From Benincasa hispida (lineage: Eukaryota > Streptophyta > Magnoliopsida > Cucurbitales > Cucurbitaceae), in contig NC_052357.1 of assembly GCF_009727055.1 (NCBI RefSeq), positions 14,049,376-14,113,375 of the forward strand: a stretch of 64,000 bases of DNA, read 5' to 3'. The notes beneath the pieces were generated by a model, which made no database searches, had not been told where the DNA came from, and saw only the letters and a program-made list of their open reading frames with translations. Positions within the stretch are counted from its first letter, which is position 1; every line of letters starts with the position of its first letter. A program made the position numbers and the translations under genes. Positions 11,691-23,220 of this stretch are shown here, piece by piece.

Positions 11691-13225
11691 TATGAAACAT
11701 ATAAACCATAGTTCTTTTTCTATTCCATGGTACTTAATGTAAATCTCATTTACATCAATCCTCCACTAGATGTATCTCATACATCAAACCGATTATATCA
11801 TATCTAATCAAAATACCTCTTGTCAATTTGAACATTTCAAATCAACACCAAGAACTGATCCTCAATTGAATCCATTGAACTACCAAGGGGACCTCATGGA
11901 CCTATAGCTCGAAGCTCCAACGGTACGTGAATAACTAGCTAAACTCTTTAGTCACGGGATCCACCATCCGTTAACTGCCAGGCATTCCAGTAAAGACCAA
12001 AAACTGAACTCTCCTTACCACAGATATATTATGTGTCCATCTCAACCAATCAGCAGTGCGACAACCCTTCACAGATCGCTCATAAGTACAGTTGGACCAA
12101 TAACCGTTATGCCCTCTGTAGTTACATCTGTCTCCTTAAGTACCACTGATCCCTATAATGAACATAAGTCATAGTCCTTCTATGACTGAGTCTTCTCTTT
12201 CAAAGAGAAGTTGTGTCCATTATGTTCAAGCCCCAGAATCAGCCCTTAAGTGAGCAATCTCTCTACTTATCCTTGCTTTAGGAAAAGAGTGAATTCCATT
12301 TTGTGGATTGAGTTCCCAGCTCCCAGATCAGACAAGTCCCCAAAAAGGTAGGCATGTTGAGTTGGCAATCTGGCCACTCTCACCCATACTAATAAAATGA
12401 CCACCCTCAAACGTAGAAGTTCCCAAAACACTCAGGATTGAGGTCGTATCACCTATGGTTGTTTAGGTGAGATGCAAGTCACTAGTATTGACGACATTAT
12501 ATACAGAGTCTAGTCATCTCGTGGTCCAGGTCTTATACAAACTCTTTGTATAGGACACCCCCGCTCTTCCACATGAATGGTCAGGATCTACCATCTATAG
12601 TAGTTTACAACACTTGCAAACCTCTACAAAGTGGGTCGCATCCATAGTGTCACCAGATCAGGTATCCCACCTTAATCCTTATACTACAGACCTATTTAGG
12701 TTATTACTTAAGGCATGATCCATTTGTATATCACATATACATGCTTAAGTTCATATAAGATAACCAAGGAGCTTTGTGGATATGAGTAAATGTCAGAATT
12801 AAATAACACTTATTTTATTCATTGAACAATGTGTATCTTTACAAAACAATGAGACTCTGGGAGAATTAGGACACTAATCCCAATAATAAGATGCTACAAA
12901 TGAAGTGATCCTGATTTGTTCATGTATTTACATGAGGAGTGAGGGCGTTCTATGTAAAGAGTTTGCGTAGGATTGGACCAAGACATAAGTCACTCTTACT
13001 TTATAATGTTATTTACTGTTTAAGACTAACTATTTCGTTTAGATAACCTAGGTAACTCGATCTTAACCTTGAACTAACTATGAACTCCTGTTTATTCGGG
13101 ATTATACTTAGATTTGCATAGGTGAAGTTTGGCTCAACAGCACCAGCTCAATAAGCCTCCCATTTCAAGGGTAAAACTGGGTAGATAGTTGGGGACATAG
13201 GGTGCAAGACGGAATTCACGGCTAC

Positions 13226-14918
13226 TGATAACGGGCAGAAATGCACGTTATCATAGTACTAATTTCTTAAACAATGTTGGATTGCGTTGATGAAATATAT
13301 TAAATTGCGTCTATTAAGTATAAATTATATAATATTACGTCGCACGCGTCCAACGCATTAGAGCAGTTGATCTTTATATTTTTATGCATAATATGCGTTA
13401 ATGCAATGCAGAGATTGCGATCATAGGAATACATTGGTCGAGCGCAATTTCACTACAAGACTTTGCGTTGATCGTGCTCACAAACATTCGCCCAAGAAGA
13501 ATCACTGCAACTTGGTCGGCGTAACATGGTGGGCGCATCTGGGTGAAAGGATAATTAAAATCGATGGGACAGAAAGCTGACGGCAGTCGGATCCAAATTA
13601 AGTTGACAGCCGATAACGGTCACAAAGTACATTCAGCTTTATTGGTGACAATTATCTGGCGCATCAGTCAGGAATTAAAGTTGTCCAATCTGTACAACCG
13701 GGAGAGAGAAGCCGCCTTTCACCATGGAGACTCTATAAATACCAAGTGCATTCTTCGAAGAAGGGGATAAGCAGTCGATTACTTCATCACTTTATAAGTT
13801 CACGCCTCTGTCCGTAGTTTTCTTCCATTTTAAGGCGGACGCGAGGAAGAAGGTTTGCCGATAGATTGTTCTGATAAGCTTAGAAAAGCACCAGAAGCTC
13901 CAAGACAGAGAGAGGGCCGATGCCTACGGAAGCGGGAACATTTATAGATCAAAATAGAGATTCAGTGTAAAAAACCTCGGTTAGCAAGAAATTTCTACTA
14001 GGCTCTCTACCTTTATTTTCCATTATCATTTTGTACTCAACTCAGTTATAAGAATGGAATGTCTTTCTCAATATCTGTTCACTCTCTGTTATTTAATCAT
14101 GAGTAGCTAAATTAATTGAATGGGTTGAGAAGTAGTTAGCTAGCATAACGAGGGAATCTTCATCTTTGTGATTATCTTGTTTATGTATGCTTCATTCGTC
14201 TATTAGAGATACTCGGGAGGGTAGTCTAAAGACAGGATCTAGACTTGGGAAGGTCAAGTCAGAATCTAGGTTTGGAAGAACCAGATTAGAACGCATAAAT
14301 GAGAGATAGGTGCTTAGGAATGAGCACTATTTGTTATTAACGCATCGCATGCATCTTAGCAATAAGGTATGATTGTATGCGGTCACCTTGCTTTCATGCA
14401 TTTTGCATCAACGCATAGGATAAGAGTAGAGACTTAGAGATAAGCTCTATGGACATTTTGCATTCAACAAAGCTCTATGGACATTTTGCATTCAACACAT
14501 GCGTCCTAGACTTAGAAGCATCGCATTTACATTGGGAAATGACTTGTTGTGCATGGTTGTAACATGATCGCAAGGTTTGACACATTCCCGAGTAACGCTA
14601 GCTAAAAGATCTTCTTAACCCGTTCTTCGCATACTCATTGCATCTATCAATGCAACTATCTTTCTTAAATCCGCCGCCTTTATTTACTTCTTTTTCACCA
14701 ACGCAACAACACACCCAAACCTTATTATTTACTTGGTTACCAGTAAGTGTCATAAATATTATCAACATAACTATTTTCACAAGTCCCTGTGTTCGACCCT
14801 GGACTTACCAGGAAACCCAGGGGAATTTACACTTGAATTCCACTAGGGAAACTTGAGTGCACAACACAATCCATCAACGCATATCATCCATATTTCCATT
14901 CAATAAAATAACGCATCA
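13226..14918 (+). repeat. Solo LTR I, unrelated LTR family (1693 bp), inside LTR G
   Basis: It starts TGATAACGGGCAG and ends ACGCATCA, with TG...CA termini. Flanks gctac (13221-13225) and cctac (14919-14923) give a 5-bp duplication with one mismatch. LTR G resumes on both sides. Near the end lies 'ccctgtgttcgaccctggac', a string I associate with the 3' part of many plant LTRs, which suggests plus orientation. It is clearly different from the copia LTRs around it; superfamily is not shown because no internal region remains. The segment is dotted with aacgcat / atgcgtt motifs and has a 30-bp tandem duplication at about 14440-14498. Open frames at 13564-13770 and 14598-14856 look like chance. 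Confidence 0.75.
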
Positions 14919-16175
14919 CCTACCCAATTGAGGGATAGGAGAAATGTTGTTCTTTTAAGTGTTGAATCCGGGTCTTGAGCAAGTAGCCTCACTCTCTCAT
15001 TGGCCCGAGAAGGATCCAGTTTAGTGATTGGATCACAAAAATTGTTCGTTAGAGGATTAGTATAACTTAAGGTGCAAGACGTAATTTCGGGGGTAAAACA
15101 ACATTTGAACCAGCCGTTATTATGAACAACCTATGAAGCGGTGACTTACTGATTATGGTTAAATCAAGTGGACACAAATATATCTACAATGAGGAGAGTA
15201 CAACCATCGAGCTATGGTAGTGTGACTCGATAATTAACGAATATCGACTAATTAGGTCCAAAGAGTTTTAGCCAATTAATCTCAAATCATTGGAGTTCAT
15301 GATCTGTAGGTCCATAAGGTCTCGTTACTAGCTCATAAAACATGAACATCTTGAATTAGTAAATTAAATGAATTTGGAATGATATCAATTTGAAGTGTTC
15401 AAATTGAATTTCAATATGAAATGTTCAATTTGAATTTAGGATTTGAATTTGAATAGTTCAAATTCAAATTAGGGTTTGTATAATTATATTCGATATAATT
15501 AATTAACGTTATATTTATTGAAATTAAACGAAATTGGAGCATTACATGAATGGAATTCATGTTCAAAATTTTGTGTATGATTAACTTAATATTTGATATT
15601 AAATTATTATTTATTTAATTAAACTAGATTTTGGTTAATTTTGGAATTAATTAAAATTAGAATTTGAAAATGGAAATTGAAATTAATTCAATTTGATTGA
15701 GTTAGTGGAATTAACAATAATTTGGTGGATTAATTCCTAATTCAATACCTAGCCACAACTTGCAAGTAAAAATTGAAGTGGCATTAACCAATGCCTCAGT
15801 GCTTGCATGAAGATGATATATAAAACTCTAAAAAATATCTGATGAAGAGGGTTGCTGAAAAATCAGTTTTCAACAGAGAAGATGTTCTTGACCTGAAACT
15901 CATTCTATTCCCTTCACAAATTTACTTCATTGTTGAGTTCCACCACTCAAATTCAAGGCTGAGAATAGTAGAGAAGATCTCTTTGTGGTTCACTGAAGAT
16001 TTGGAGCTTAGAATTCGTGAGGAGCAACTTGGATCGAAGAGGAATTCTTCAAAGGTACGTATTTCTTGAAGCCATCTTATTACCCTATGAACATGCTTAT
16101 TTTAATGTCAAATTTAAGGAATTAGAATGCTTAATGATCCTGTTTTCTTCTGCTGCTTGTTTCTGTATTCCAACA

Positions 16176-16719
16176 AAATGAAGATCTATCGAAGAGCCAG
16201 AAGATTCTTCAATGTAATGAATTATCATGTGATGCTTGCTCTCAAGGCAAATTAATCATTAGACCATCACCAGTCAAAGTAGGGACTAAATCGTCTGCAT
16301 TTTTAGAACGAATTCATGGTGATATATGTGTACCTATTAACCCACTTGGATTATTTAGATATTTTATGGTATTAATAAATGCATCTAGCAGATGGTCATA
16401 CATGTGCTTATTATCAAGTCGAAATATTGCATTTGCAAGATTACTTGCTCAAATAGTTAAGTTAAGAGCACAATTTTCTGATTATACAATTAAGACCATT
16501 CATCTTGATAATGCTAGTGAATTTACACCCCAAGCTTTTGATAATTATTGTATGTCAATTGGGATAAGTGTTGAACATCCTGTAACTCATATTCATACAC
16601 AAAATGGTTTAATAGAATCATTCATAAAACGTTTACAGCTAATTGCTAGACCATTGCTTATGAAACTAAGTTTTCTACATTTGTATGAGGACATGCTATT
16701 TTACATGCATTGTCACTTG
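16176..16719 (+). pseudogene. Host element X: integrase remnant
   Basis: It resumes after solo LTR G with the pre-integrase zinc-finger end 'CDACSQGK', then the integrase core. 'HGDICVPINPLGLFRYFMVL' holds the first Asp. The second, normally in a '(V)LIDAS' context, reads 'LINASSRWSYM', so Asp has become Asn. The third block, 'HTQNGLIESFIKRLQLIAR', keeps its Glu. The frame is open from 16366 to 16731. Sequence breaks at 16719 where Element 2 inserted; the downstream part of integrase is not found on the other side. Confidence 0.85.
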
Positions 16720-18317
16720 TGTTGGGGTTGATGTCCTAAATTTCATGGCTCCTATAGTTTGTAATTGTATTGTACAAACAGTTTATTTATTTAATAAAAT
16801 TTGATGTATTTTATTTGGCATTTAGTAGCATTAACCCACAAAACCAATAAACAAGCATCTAAGGTTATCTTTTGTAGCTTAAACATATATGTGGATACAT
16901 ACTGGTGGATCATGTTTAAATGATAATCTGAACTATCTGTAGTAGATAGATAAGGTTGGGCAACTTATCCTGGTGACACTACGAATATGTCCAGCTTTAT
17001 AGATGTTCCAATTTTTGTAAAGTTCTACAAATGATTTGATCCTCATCATTCATGTAAAGACATGTGAGCGAGGGTATTCTATACAAAAAGACTTGTATAA
17101 GACCGAACCACGAAATGAATAATCTTATTATATAACACCGTTAATAGTAGATACTTATATTCCACCAGGATGACCATAGATGACATGGCTTGAATCTTGA
17201 GTGAGTTGTGAACTCTTACTTATGAAGGCGATCCTTTGATTTGCATTGATGGGAGTGGCTAGTTCGTCAACTCAATATGCCTACTATTTCGGAGATTCGT
17301 TTGATTGAGAAGTTGGGAACATAACTACACAAGACGAAATTCACTCATTCCCTAATGTCGAGATAAATGGATAAATTGCTCCCTTAAAGGCTAATTCTGG
17401 GACTTGAACAATATGACGTCATACCCTCTCTTGGTCCGAGAGGTTTGGTCATAGTTGGACCATGACTTATTATTCATTAGAGGGATCAATGATACTTAAG
17501 GAGTTAGATGTAACTACATGTGCAAAATAGAAATTTTCGCCCAACTGTACTTACGGGTAATTTCTAAAGGGTTATCGCACTGTTGATTGGTTATATTCAA
17601 TGGACACAGAAATATATCTGTAATGCGAAAAGTACAGCTGTCGGTCTTTAGTAGAGTACCGAAATTTAATGGAAGTTAGGTTATTTAACTAAAAGAGTTT
17701 AATTAGCTATCCTGGTATCATTGGAGCTTCAATCTATAAGTTCATAAGGTCCATTCGGTAGCTCAACTGGGATAATTGCGAATCAAATTGATTTTGGATT
17801 AACTTGAATTGTTTAAATTAATTGGGGAAATTAATTATATATGATATAATTAATTTGAATTAATTAAATGTGATATAATTGGTATAATATATTTGATACA
17901 TTATAATATAAAGTTTATTTTGAGAGAGAATAAATATTTGAATATGATTCAAATATTAATTATATGGATTAGATTCAATAATTAAATTTAATACAAATTT
18001 GATTTATATTAAATACCGTAAATTATTGAGAGAATTTTAACTATAGATTATATTATATTCCATATAATATAAACTATAGGTTATATGTTGTATTAGATAT
18101 AACATATATTATAATATGTATATTATATAGTAAGGTGGTTACTATATAATTATATATTAAATAAATTAAAATTAGTTTTAATCCTACTATATATTATATA
18201 TATTTAAATTTTGAATTTAAATTAAAAGGAGAGAGTTATTTTAATAACCTTCCTCCCCTATTTTCTCTCTTTAATTAGACGTGGGTTGGGTTGCTGGATA
18301 TTCGTGCCAAAATACAC

Positions 18318-18393
<76 letters not shown>

Positions 18394-18831
18394 CTTTTTG
18401 CGATCAATTGATCTTGATCCATAATCATTTTGAAAAAAAGGTTTCTCTCTCAATTTTCTCATTCTCTCTCTACTCCCAAAATTAACTTAAAAGAGCCTCA
18501 CACACTCATATGGTTCTCATCCCCTAAGAGAATAAGGAGGTCTCGTTGTTGGTGGTGTTCAACCAAATTGAGATTTAGTATTGTTGTGTTTTTTAGGTGT
18601 TCGTCATCCAAAAGGGTTCGTGCCCGATCGAAAGGAATTTGTGAAGATTTTGTGTCTTCAAAGGTTAGTATAGCAAAACTCTAAATTTCTTCTCTACTAT
18701 TTTAAGAAGCATGCTGTAAAATTTAATTTTCTCCTTTAGAATACGTAACTAGGTTTCTATAATTTTAATTTCTGCAAAAATTGAAAATTGAGACTAATCC
18801 CCGCTTCCGCATCGGACCTCACAGTCCTAGA
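16720..18831 (+). repeat. Element 2 5' LTR (subfamily II)
   Basis: It starts TGTTGGGGTTGATGTCC directly after the X integrase sequence. Midway lies the block 'ttggagcttcaatctataag', and near the end 'ccgcttccgcatcggacctc'. The last bases are decayed: by alignment to the end of solo LTR C the terminus is CCTAGA near 18831 instead of CCTTCA. A weak primer-binding-site-like string, tatcaaaagaca, follows; it may be a worn form of the usual initiator-tRNA-Met site, but this is uncertain. Confidence 0.75.
18319..18391. repeat. (TA)n microsatellite in the Element 2 5' LTR
   Basis: About 36 uninterrupted TA units. The 3' LTR of the same element lacks a matching tract because it is truncated before this point. 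The Ile-Tyr repeat frames on both strands here are translations of this tract and not proteins. Confidence 0.95.
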
Positions 18832-18920
18832 TATCAAAAGACAAGTCTGGTCCCAATTTTTTTTTTAATTTTTCCGAAATTAATTTCAAAGATATCATGG
18901 TGGGATTGAATTACTGGATA

Positions 18921-18952
<32 letters not shown>

Positions 18953-20991
18953 TAATATATATTATGGTATTTTTGGGATTGGTATGTAGATTATTGCTTT
19001 CATTTACAAATTTTTTGTAAGAAACTCATTATTTGGGCATAAATTTGCAATAGCTCGTAATTTGTAAGTCCAGTGTCATTCATGAGTTTTTTCGACAGTG
19101 TTCTAGAGAAAACGAGGCCCAAATCGGAGCCAAAACGGAGGAGAAAGCCATTTTGGCAAGTTCGTGTGCGGTTTGTGGATTTTAGATAGTCTGGTTTGCT
19201 TGATTCGAGCAATTTGCAATTTGGTTCGTGACACTGGGCCAATTCAGTCTATTTTGAAGTTTTTTTATTTGTATTTTTTAATTAATTAAATTAATATAAA
19301 AATTATATTAATTTACTTAATTGTTAAAGAGTCCAATTCCGGTCCATTTATTGATATTTAAATTATGTATTTGGTGTATGATTTTTTTTTTTTACATATA
19401 TTATAATATATGCCATATAGAAAATCTCACCATAGGTTATGTATTTTTTCATGCATCGTGTGTATTATAAATATTATAATATAGTTGCATGATTTAATTT
19501 TATAACATGTTCGTGCATCATATAATATAAATGTTATGATATTTGTTTGCATGCATAATAACATTGCCATGCATTATTTATATTATAAGAATTATAATAT
19601 ATAGTTGGATGTGTATACGAATGTTATAATTTTATTTTCATTACTTTAGTATATAATGGTCATGTATGTTTAAGTAATGAAAATTACAATTGAGATTGCA
19701 TGAAGCATGACACTCCTTTAGGTAATTTTATAATTGTTATAATTTTATTTAGTTTGTCAATAGTTGTAATATTTGATTTTTAATTTATTTCATTTCTTTA
19801 TAATTGCTATAATTAAATGAAATTAGAAATTAAAATCAATAAGAAAGAGTTGTATGCTAACTTAGGTTAAACTTATTTTTTAAAATAGTTTAAAAATATG
19901 ATTCACATAGACCTAAGTTCATAATGTTTCTAATTTGATTAAAAATTAGTTTAATCTTTTTAATCAGTTTAATAGTATTAAATTGATTTTAATAAAAGAT
20001 TAAAATTGTAGCAAATGTATCTATAAGGGACATTTGTCTAAGACCAGTTTTGTCTAGACTGGGGTATTTAAGTTGACGAAAATGGAATACCCCTACCTGG
20101 GAACCGACTTGTAAGATGAATTAGATAGATTTGTTACAAGCATGCAATTGTTGATTAAAAGTTTATTAAAATGTTTAATGAACAATAATCAAAGTAGTTT
20201 AACTATCAAAAGTAAATGTTACTATTAGGAAAATATAAACAATAACTTAGTAAAAATAAGTAGCGGTACTTTTTCTAAGTTAAATTAACTTTAGGTAAAA
20301 ATACGCAGTTGGAGGAAAATGGGGTATATGAAACTTCATTGTTCCTATCACGTTTCTTCTTCATAGTTCACACCATGAGACCTATACTCGGCCTCAAGGC
20401 ACCTTTGCTTGTGTCCCATATGGGTGTTGTTTGTATAGGTTAATACCAAGGTGAATGAAGAGAGCCTTTATAGTAAGTGGGACTTAGACGTGTGTCAACA
20501 CATCCCACAGTCTCCCTCACTAGTTTGTAGTAAATTTTCATACTCGGCCTTGAGACACGTTTGCTTGTGTCACCCTACATATGACATTTTAATGACTCTT
20601 TACTCAAACTTCAAAAATCGATAGGGTTGCTTTAGTTTTTGCCCTAATTGGTTTTTCCTGTGGTTGGCCCATTGGGGCAGGACTCTAGAATCTAAAATGA
20701 GGGGTTACACATAAATAAAATGTTAAGCAAGTTAACAATTTCTAGGCCAAACAATGATGACTAATAATTACAGGAACAAAGAATTGTTCTGTTTATTGGT
20801 TGAGATGGTCTCATTGGGGTACCTAACCAACCTATGGTGGCTTTTACCATATCTCATTGAAACATCCATTGCAAAATAAAATTCAAATAGGGTGCATTAA
20901 AATATTTTGCTAATTTGATTAGTTTTTCCAAAATGAGTTATGCATGGATTACTAATATAAATAAATTGTATGTTTAAGCAATTTTATCAAA
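18832..20991 (+). other. Element 2 untranslated leader
   Basis: About 2.1 kb of AT-rich non-coding sequence lies between the 5' LTR and the gag start. It contains a second TA-rich tract (about 18922-18962). The stretch 20200-20900 corresponds to the leader of Element 1 (positions 1-780), with the same order of blocks, including two 'actcggcctcaaggcac'-type units (about 20386 and 20541). A long structured leader seems to be a property of this family. Confidence 0.65.
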
Positions 20992-21839
20992 ATGACTTCC
21001 GTGACACTTAACATGTTATCCGTCGACAAATTAACTGGCGATAATTACACAACCTAGAAAAACACAATCAATACAGTTTTGATCATCGGTGACTTGAGAT
21101 TTGTCCTCATTGTGGTGTGTCCTCAAGTCCCTACTTCAAATACCACTCGAAACGTTCGAGAGGCATACGAACACTGGGTATGGGCAAATGAAAAGGCCCA
21201 AACGTACATCTTGGCAAGCCTTTCCGAGGTCTTGGCCAAGAAGCATGAGCCGATGCTCACTCCCCGTGAGAACATGGAGTCCCTGCAAAGAATGTTTGGA
21301 CAGTCGTCCACTCAACTCAGGCATGATGCACTCAAATTCATCTTTAATGCCTGCATGCCAGAGGGGCCTCTATTCGAGAACACGTTCTAAACATGATGGT
21401 CCACTTTAATGATGAACGGGTCTATCATTGATGAGGTCAGTCAGGTTAGCTTCATCCTGGAACTTTTACCTGAAAGTTTCCTACAGTTCCGTAGCAATGT
21501 TGTTATGAGCAAGATTAACTACAGTCTGACCACCATGCTCAACGAGTTACGACTTATCAATCCATGATGAAAGTCAAGGAATAGAAGGGTAAGGCAAATG
21601 TTACCTCATCCTCAAAAAAATTCTACAGAGGTTCAACCTCCAGAGCTAAGTCTGTGCTTTCCTCTTCCAGCTCCAAAAACTAGAAGAAAAAGAAAGGTGG
21701 AAACGGAAAGGCTAACCATCAGCTGCAACCCAAAAGAGCAAAAAGGTCAAGGCTACAAAGGGAATATGTTTCGTAACCAAGAAGTACATTAGAGGAGAAA
21801 TTGTCCCAAATACTTGCAAAAAAGAAGAAGGCCAAACAA
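20992..21839 (+). pseudogene. Element 2 gag remnant
   Basis: A start codon at 20992 opens MTSVTLNMLSVDKLTGDNYT, the usual opening of this copia gag type. A TAG follows at the position where such gags have Trp (21054). The frame continues through 'EAYEHWVWANEKAQTYILAS' and 'RHDALKFIFNACMPEG' to a stop near 21390. A shifted frame then encodes 'IDEVSQVSFILELLPESFLQ' and 'LTTMLNEL'. A Lys-rich tail precedes the protease. No clear CCHC knuckle was seen between 21560 and 21840. Element 1 lost this whole region. Confidence 0.82.
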
Positions 21840-23220
21840 GGTAAATACGATTTACTTGTATTAGAAACTTGTTTAATAGAGAATGATGATTCCACCTGGA
21901 TAACTGATTTGGGAGCCATTAACCACATTTGTTCTTCATTTTGGGGAATTAATTCCTGACAACAACTGAATGTTGGTGAGATGACAATGCGTGTTGGAAC
22001 TGAGTACGTCGTCTCAGCTACGGAGTGGGAGGATTTCGACTCTACTTCCAGAAATAATATATTTTATTAGATAATGTATATGTGGTTCTAGGCTTGAAAA
22101 GGAACCTAATTTTTGTAAAATGTTTGCTTAAACAAAGATACTCTTTAAATTTTAATGTATATAAAATGTTTGTTTACAAGAATGAAGTACATATTTGTTC
22201 TGAAAATCTCGAATATAATCTTTATGTGCTAAGACCATTAGCAACAAAAGCTCTCCTAAATACTGAACTATTTAAGACTATGGTAACTCATAATAAAAGA
22301 TAGAAAATTTATCACTAAAGAAAATGCGCATATTTGGCACCTAAGATTAGGACACATAAATCTCTTAGGATTGAGAGACTGGTTAAGAATGGACTTCTAG
22401 GCAAGTTAGAAGAAAATTCTTTACCTATACTTGAGTCATGCCTTGAAGGAAAATGATTAAAAGATCTTTTACTGGAAAATGTCACAGAGCCAAATAATCC
22501 TTAGAGCTTGTACATTCAGACCTCTGTGGTCCGATGATTGTTAAAGCAAAAGGAGGATTTGAATATTTATCACTTTTACTGATGATTATTCTAGATATGG
22601 GTATGTTTTTTAATGCATTTTGAAGCCATTGAAAAGTTTAGGGAGTACAAGGCTGAAGTTGAAAATGGATTAAATAAAATAATTAAAACATTTCGATATG
22701 ATCAAGGTGGTGAGTACATGGATATGAAATTCCAGGATTATTTGATAGAACATGGAATTGTATCCCAACTCTCAACACCTGGTACATCTCAGCAGAATGG
22801 TGGTATTAGAATGGAGAAATTGAACTCAATTAGACATGGTTCGGTTTGTGATGAGTTATATTTCCTTACCTGACTCGTTTTAAGGTTATGCAGTACAGAC
22901 TGCAGCCTACATTTTGAACTGTGTTCCAATCAAAAGTGTTACTGAAACACCTTTGGAGTTATGGAATGGTCGTAAAGGTAGTTTACGTCATTTCAGGATC
23001 TGAAGTTGTCCAGCACATGTGCTTGAGGAAAATCTTAAGAAATTGAAACTTCGTTCAAAATTGTGTCTATTTGTAGGTTACCCCCAAAGGACCGAGAGGT
23101 GGTTACTTTTACGATCCTAAAGATAATACGGTGTTTTGGCACATTTTTAAAAGAGGGCCACATAAGGGAGTATAAGACCTGCATTAAGATAGTGTTAAAT
23201 GAACTTTCCAGTGAAACTAT
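21840..23220 (+). pseudogene. Element 2 protease and integrase remnant, first part
   Basis: The protease motif reads WITDLGAINHI, with the same Leu in place of the Ser of the D-S-G box as in Element 1. Pre-integrase at about 22320-22460 includes 'HLRLGHINLLRIERLVKNGL' after a frameshift. Integrase pieces at 22500-22900 include 'FRYDQGGEYMDMKFQDYLIE' and 'GIVSQLSTPGTSQQNGG', out of frame with each other. At 23220 the sequence is cut by solo LTR A; it resumes at 27101. Confidence 0.82.

Larger units (their letters stand above)
10628..12885 (-). repeat. Solo LTR K (subfamily I), inverted, inside LTR G
   Basis: On the plus strand it begins TGAAGGAAATTAAATG and ends CACTAATCCCAATA. This is the reverse complement of an LTR starting TATTGGGATTAGTG (first dinucleotide mutated) and ending CCTTCA. 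Flanks gtaag (10623-10627) and ataag (12886-12890) form a 5-bp duplication with one mismatch. It is closely similar along its length to the Element 1 LTR in opposite orientation, and it carries the CGATCG cluster. It also contains the single N of the window at 11629 with a duplicated flank. Confidence 0.85.
10308..16175 (+). repeat. Solo LTR G (subfamily III) with two later insertions
   Basis: It starts TGTTGAATTTTATGTCC at 10308 and ends CCAACA at 16175. A perfect 5-bp target-site duplication, aaatg, flanks it (10303-10307 and 16176-16180). The X pre-integrase frame joins across it. Its own sequence is 10308-10627, about 12891-13225 and about 14924-16175; the rest is solo LTRs K and I. With no internal region and one intact duplication, it is a solo LTR formed by LTR-LTR recombination. 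The frame at 15842-16069 lies inside it, has no recognised domain and is not called a gene. Confidence 0.85.

Noticed and set aside
18271..18485. Open frames rich in Ile-Tyr on both strands
   Set aside because: They are translations of a (TA)n microsatellite in the Element 2 LTR.
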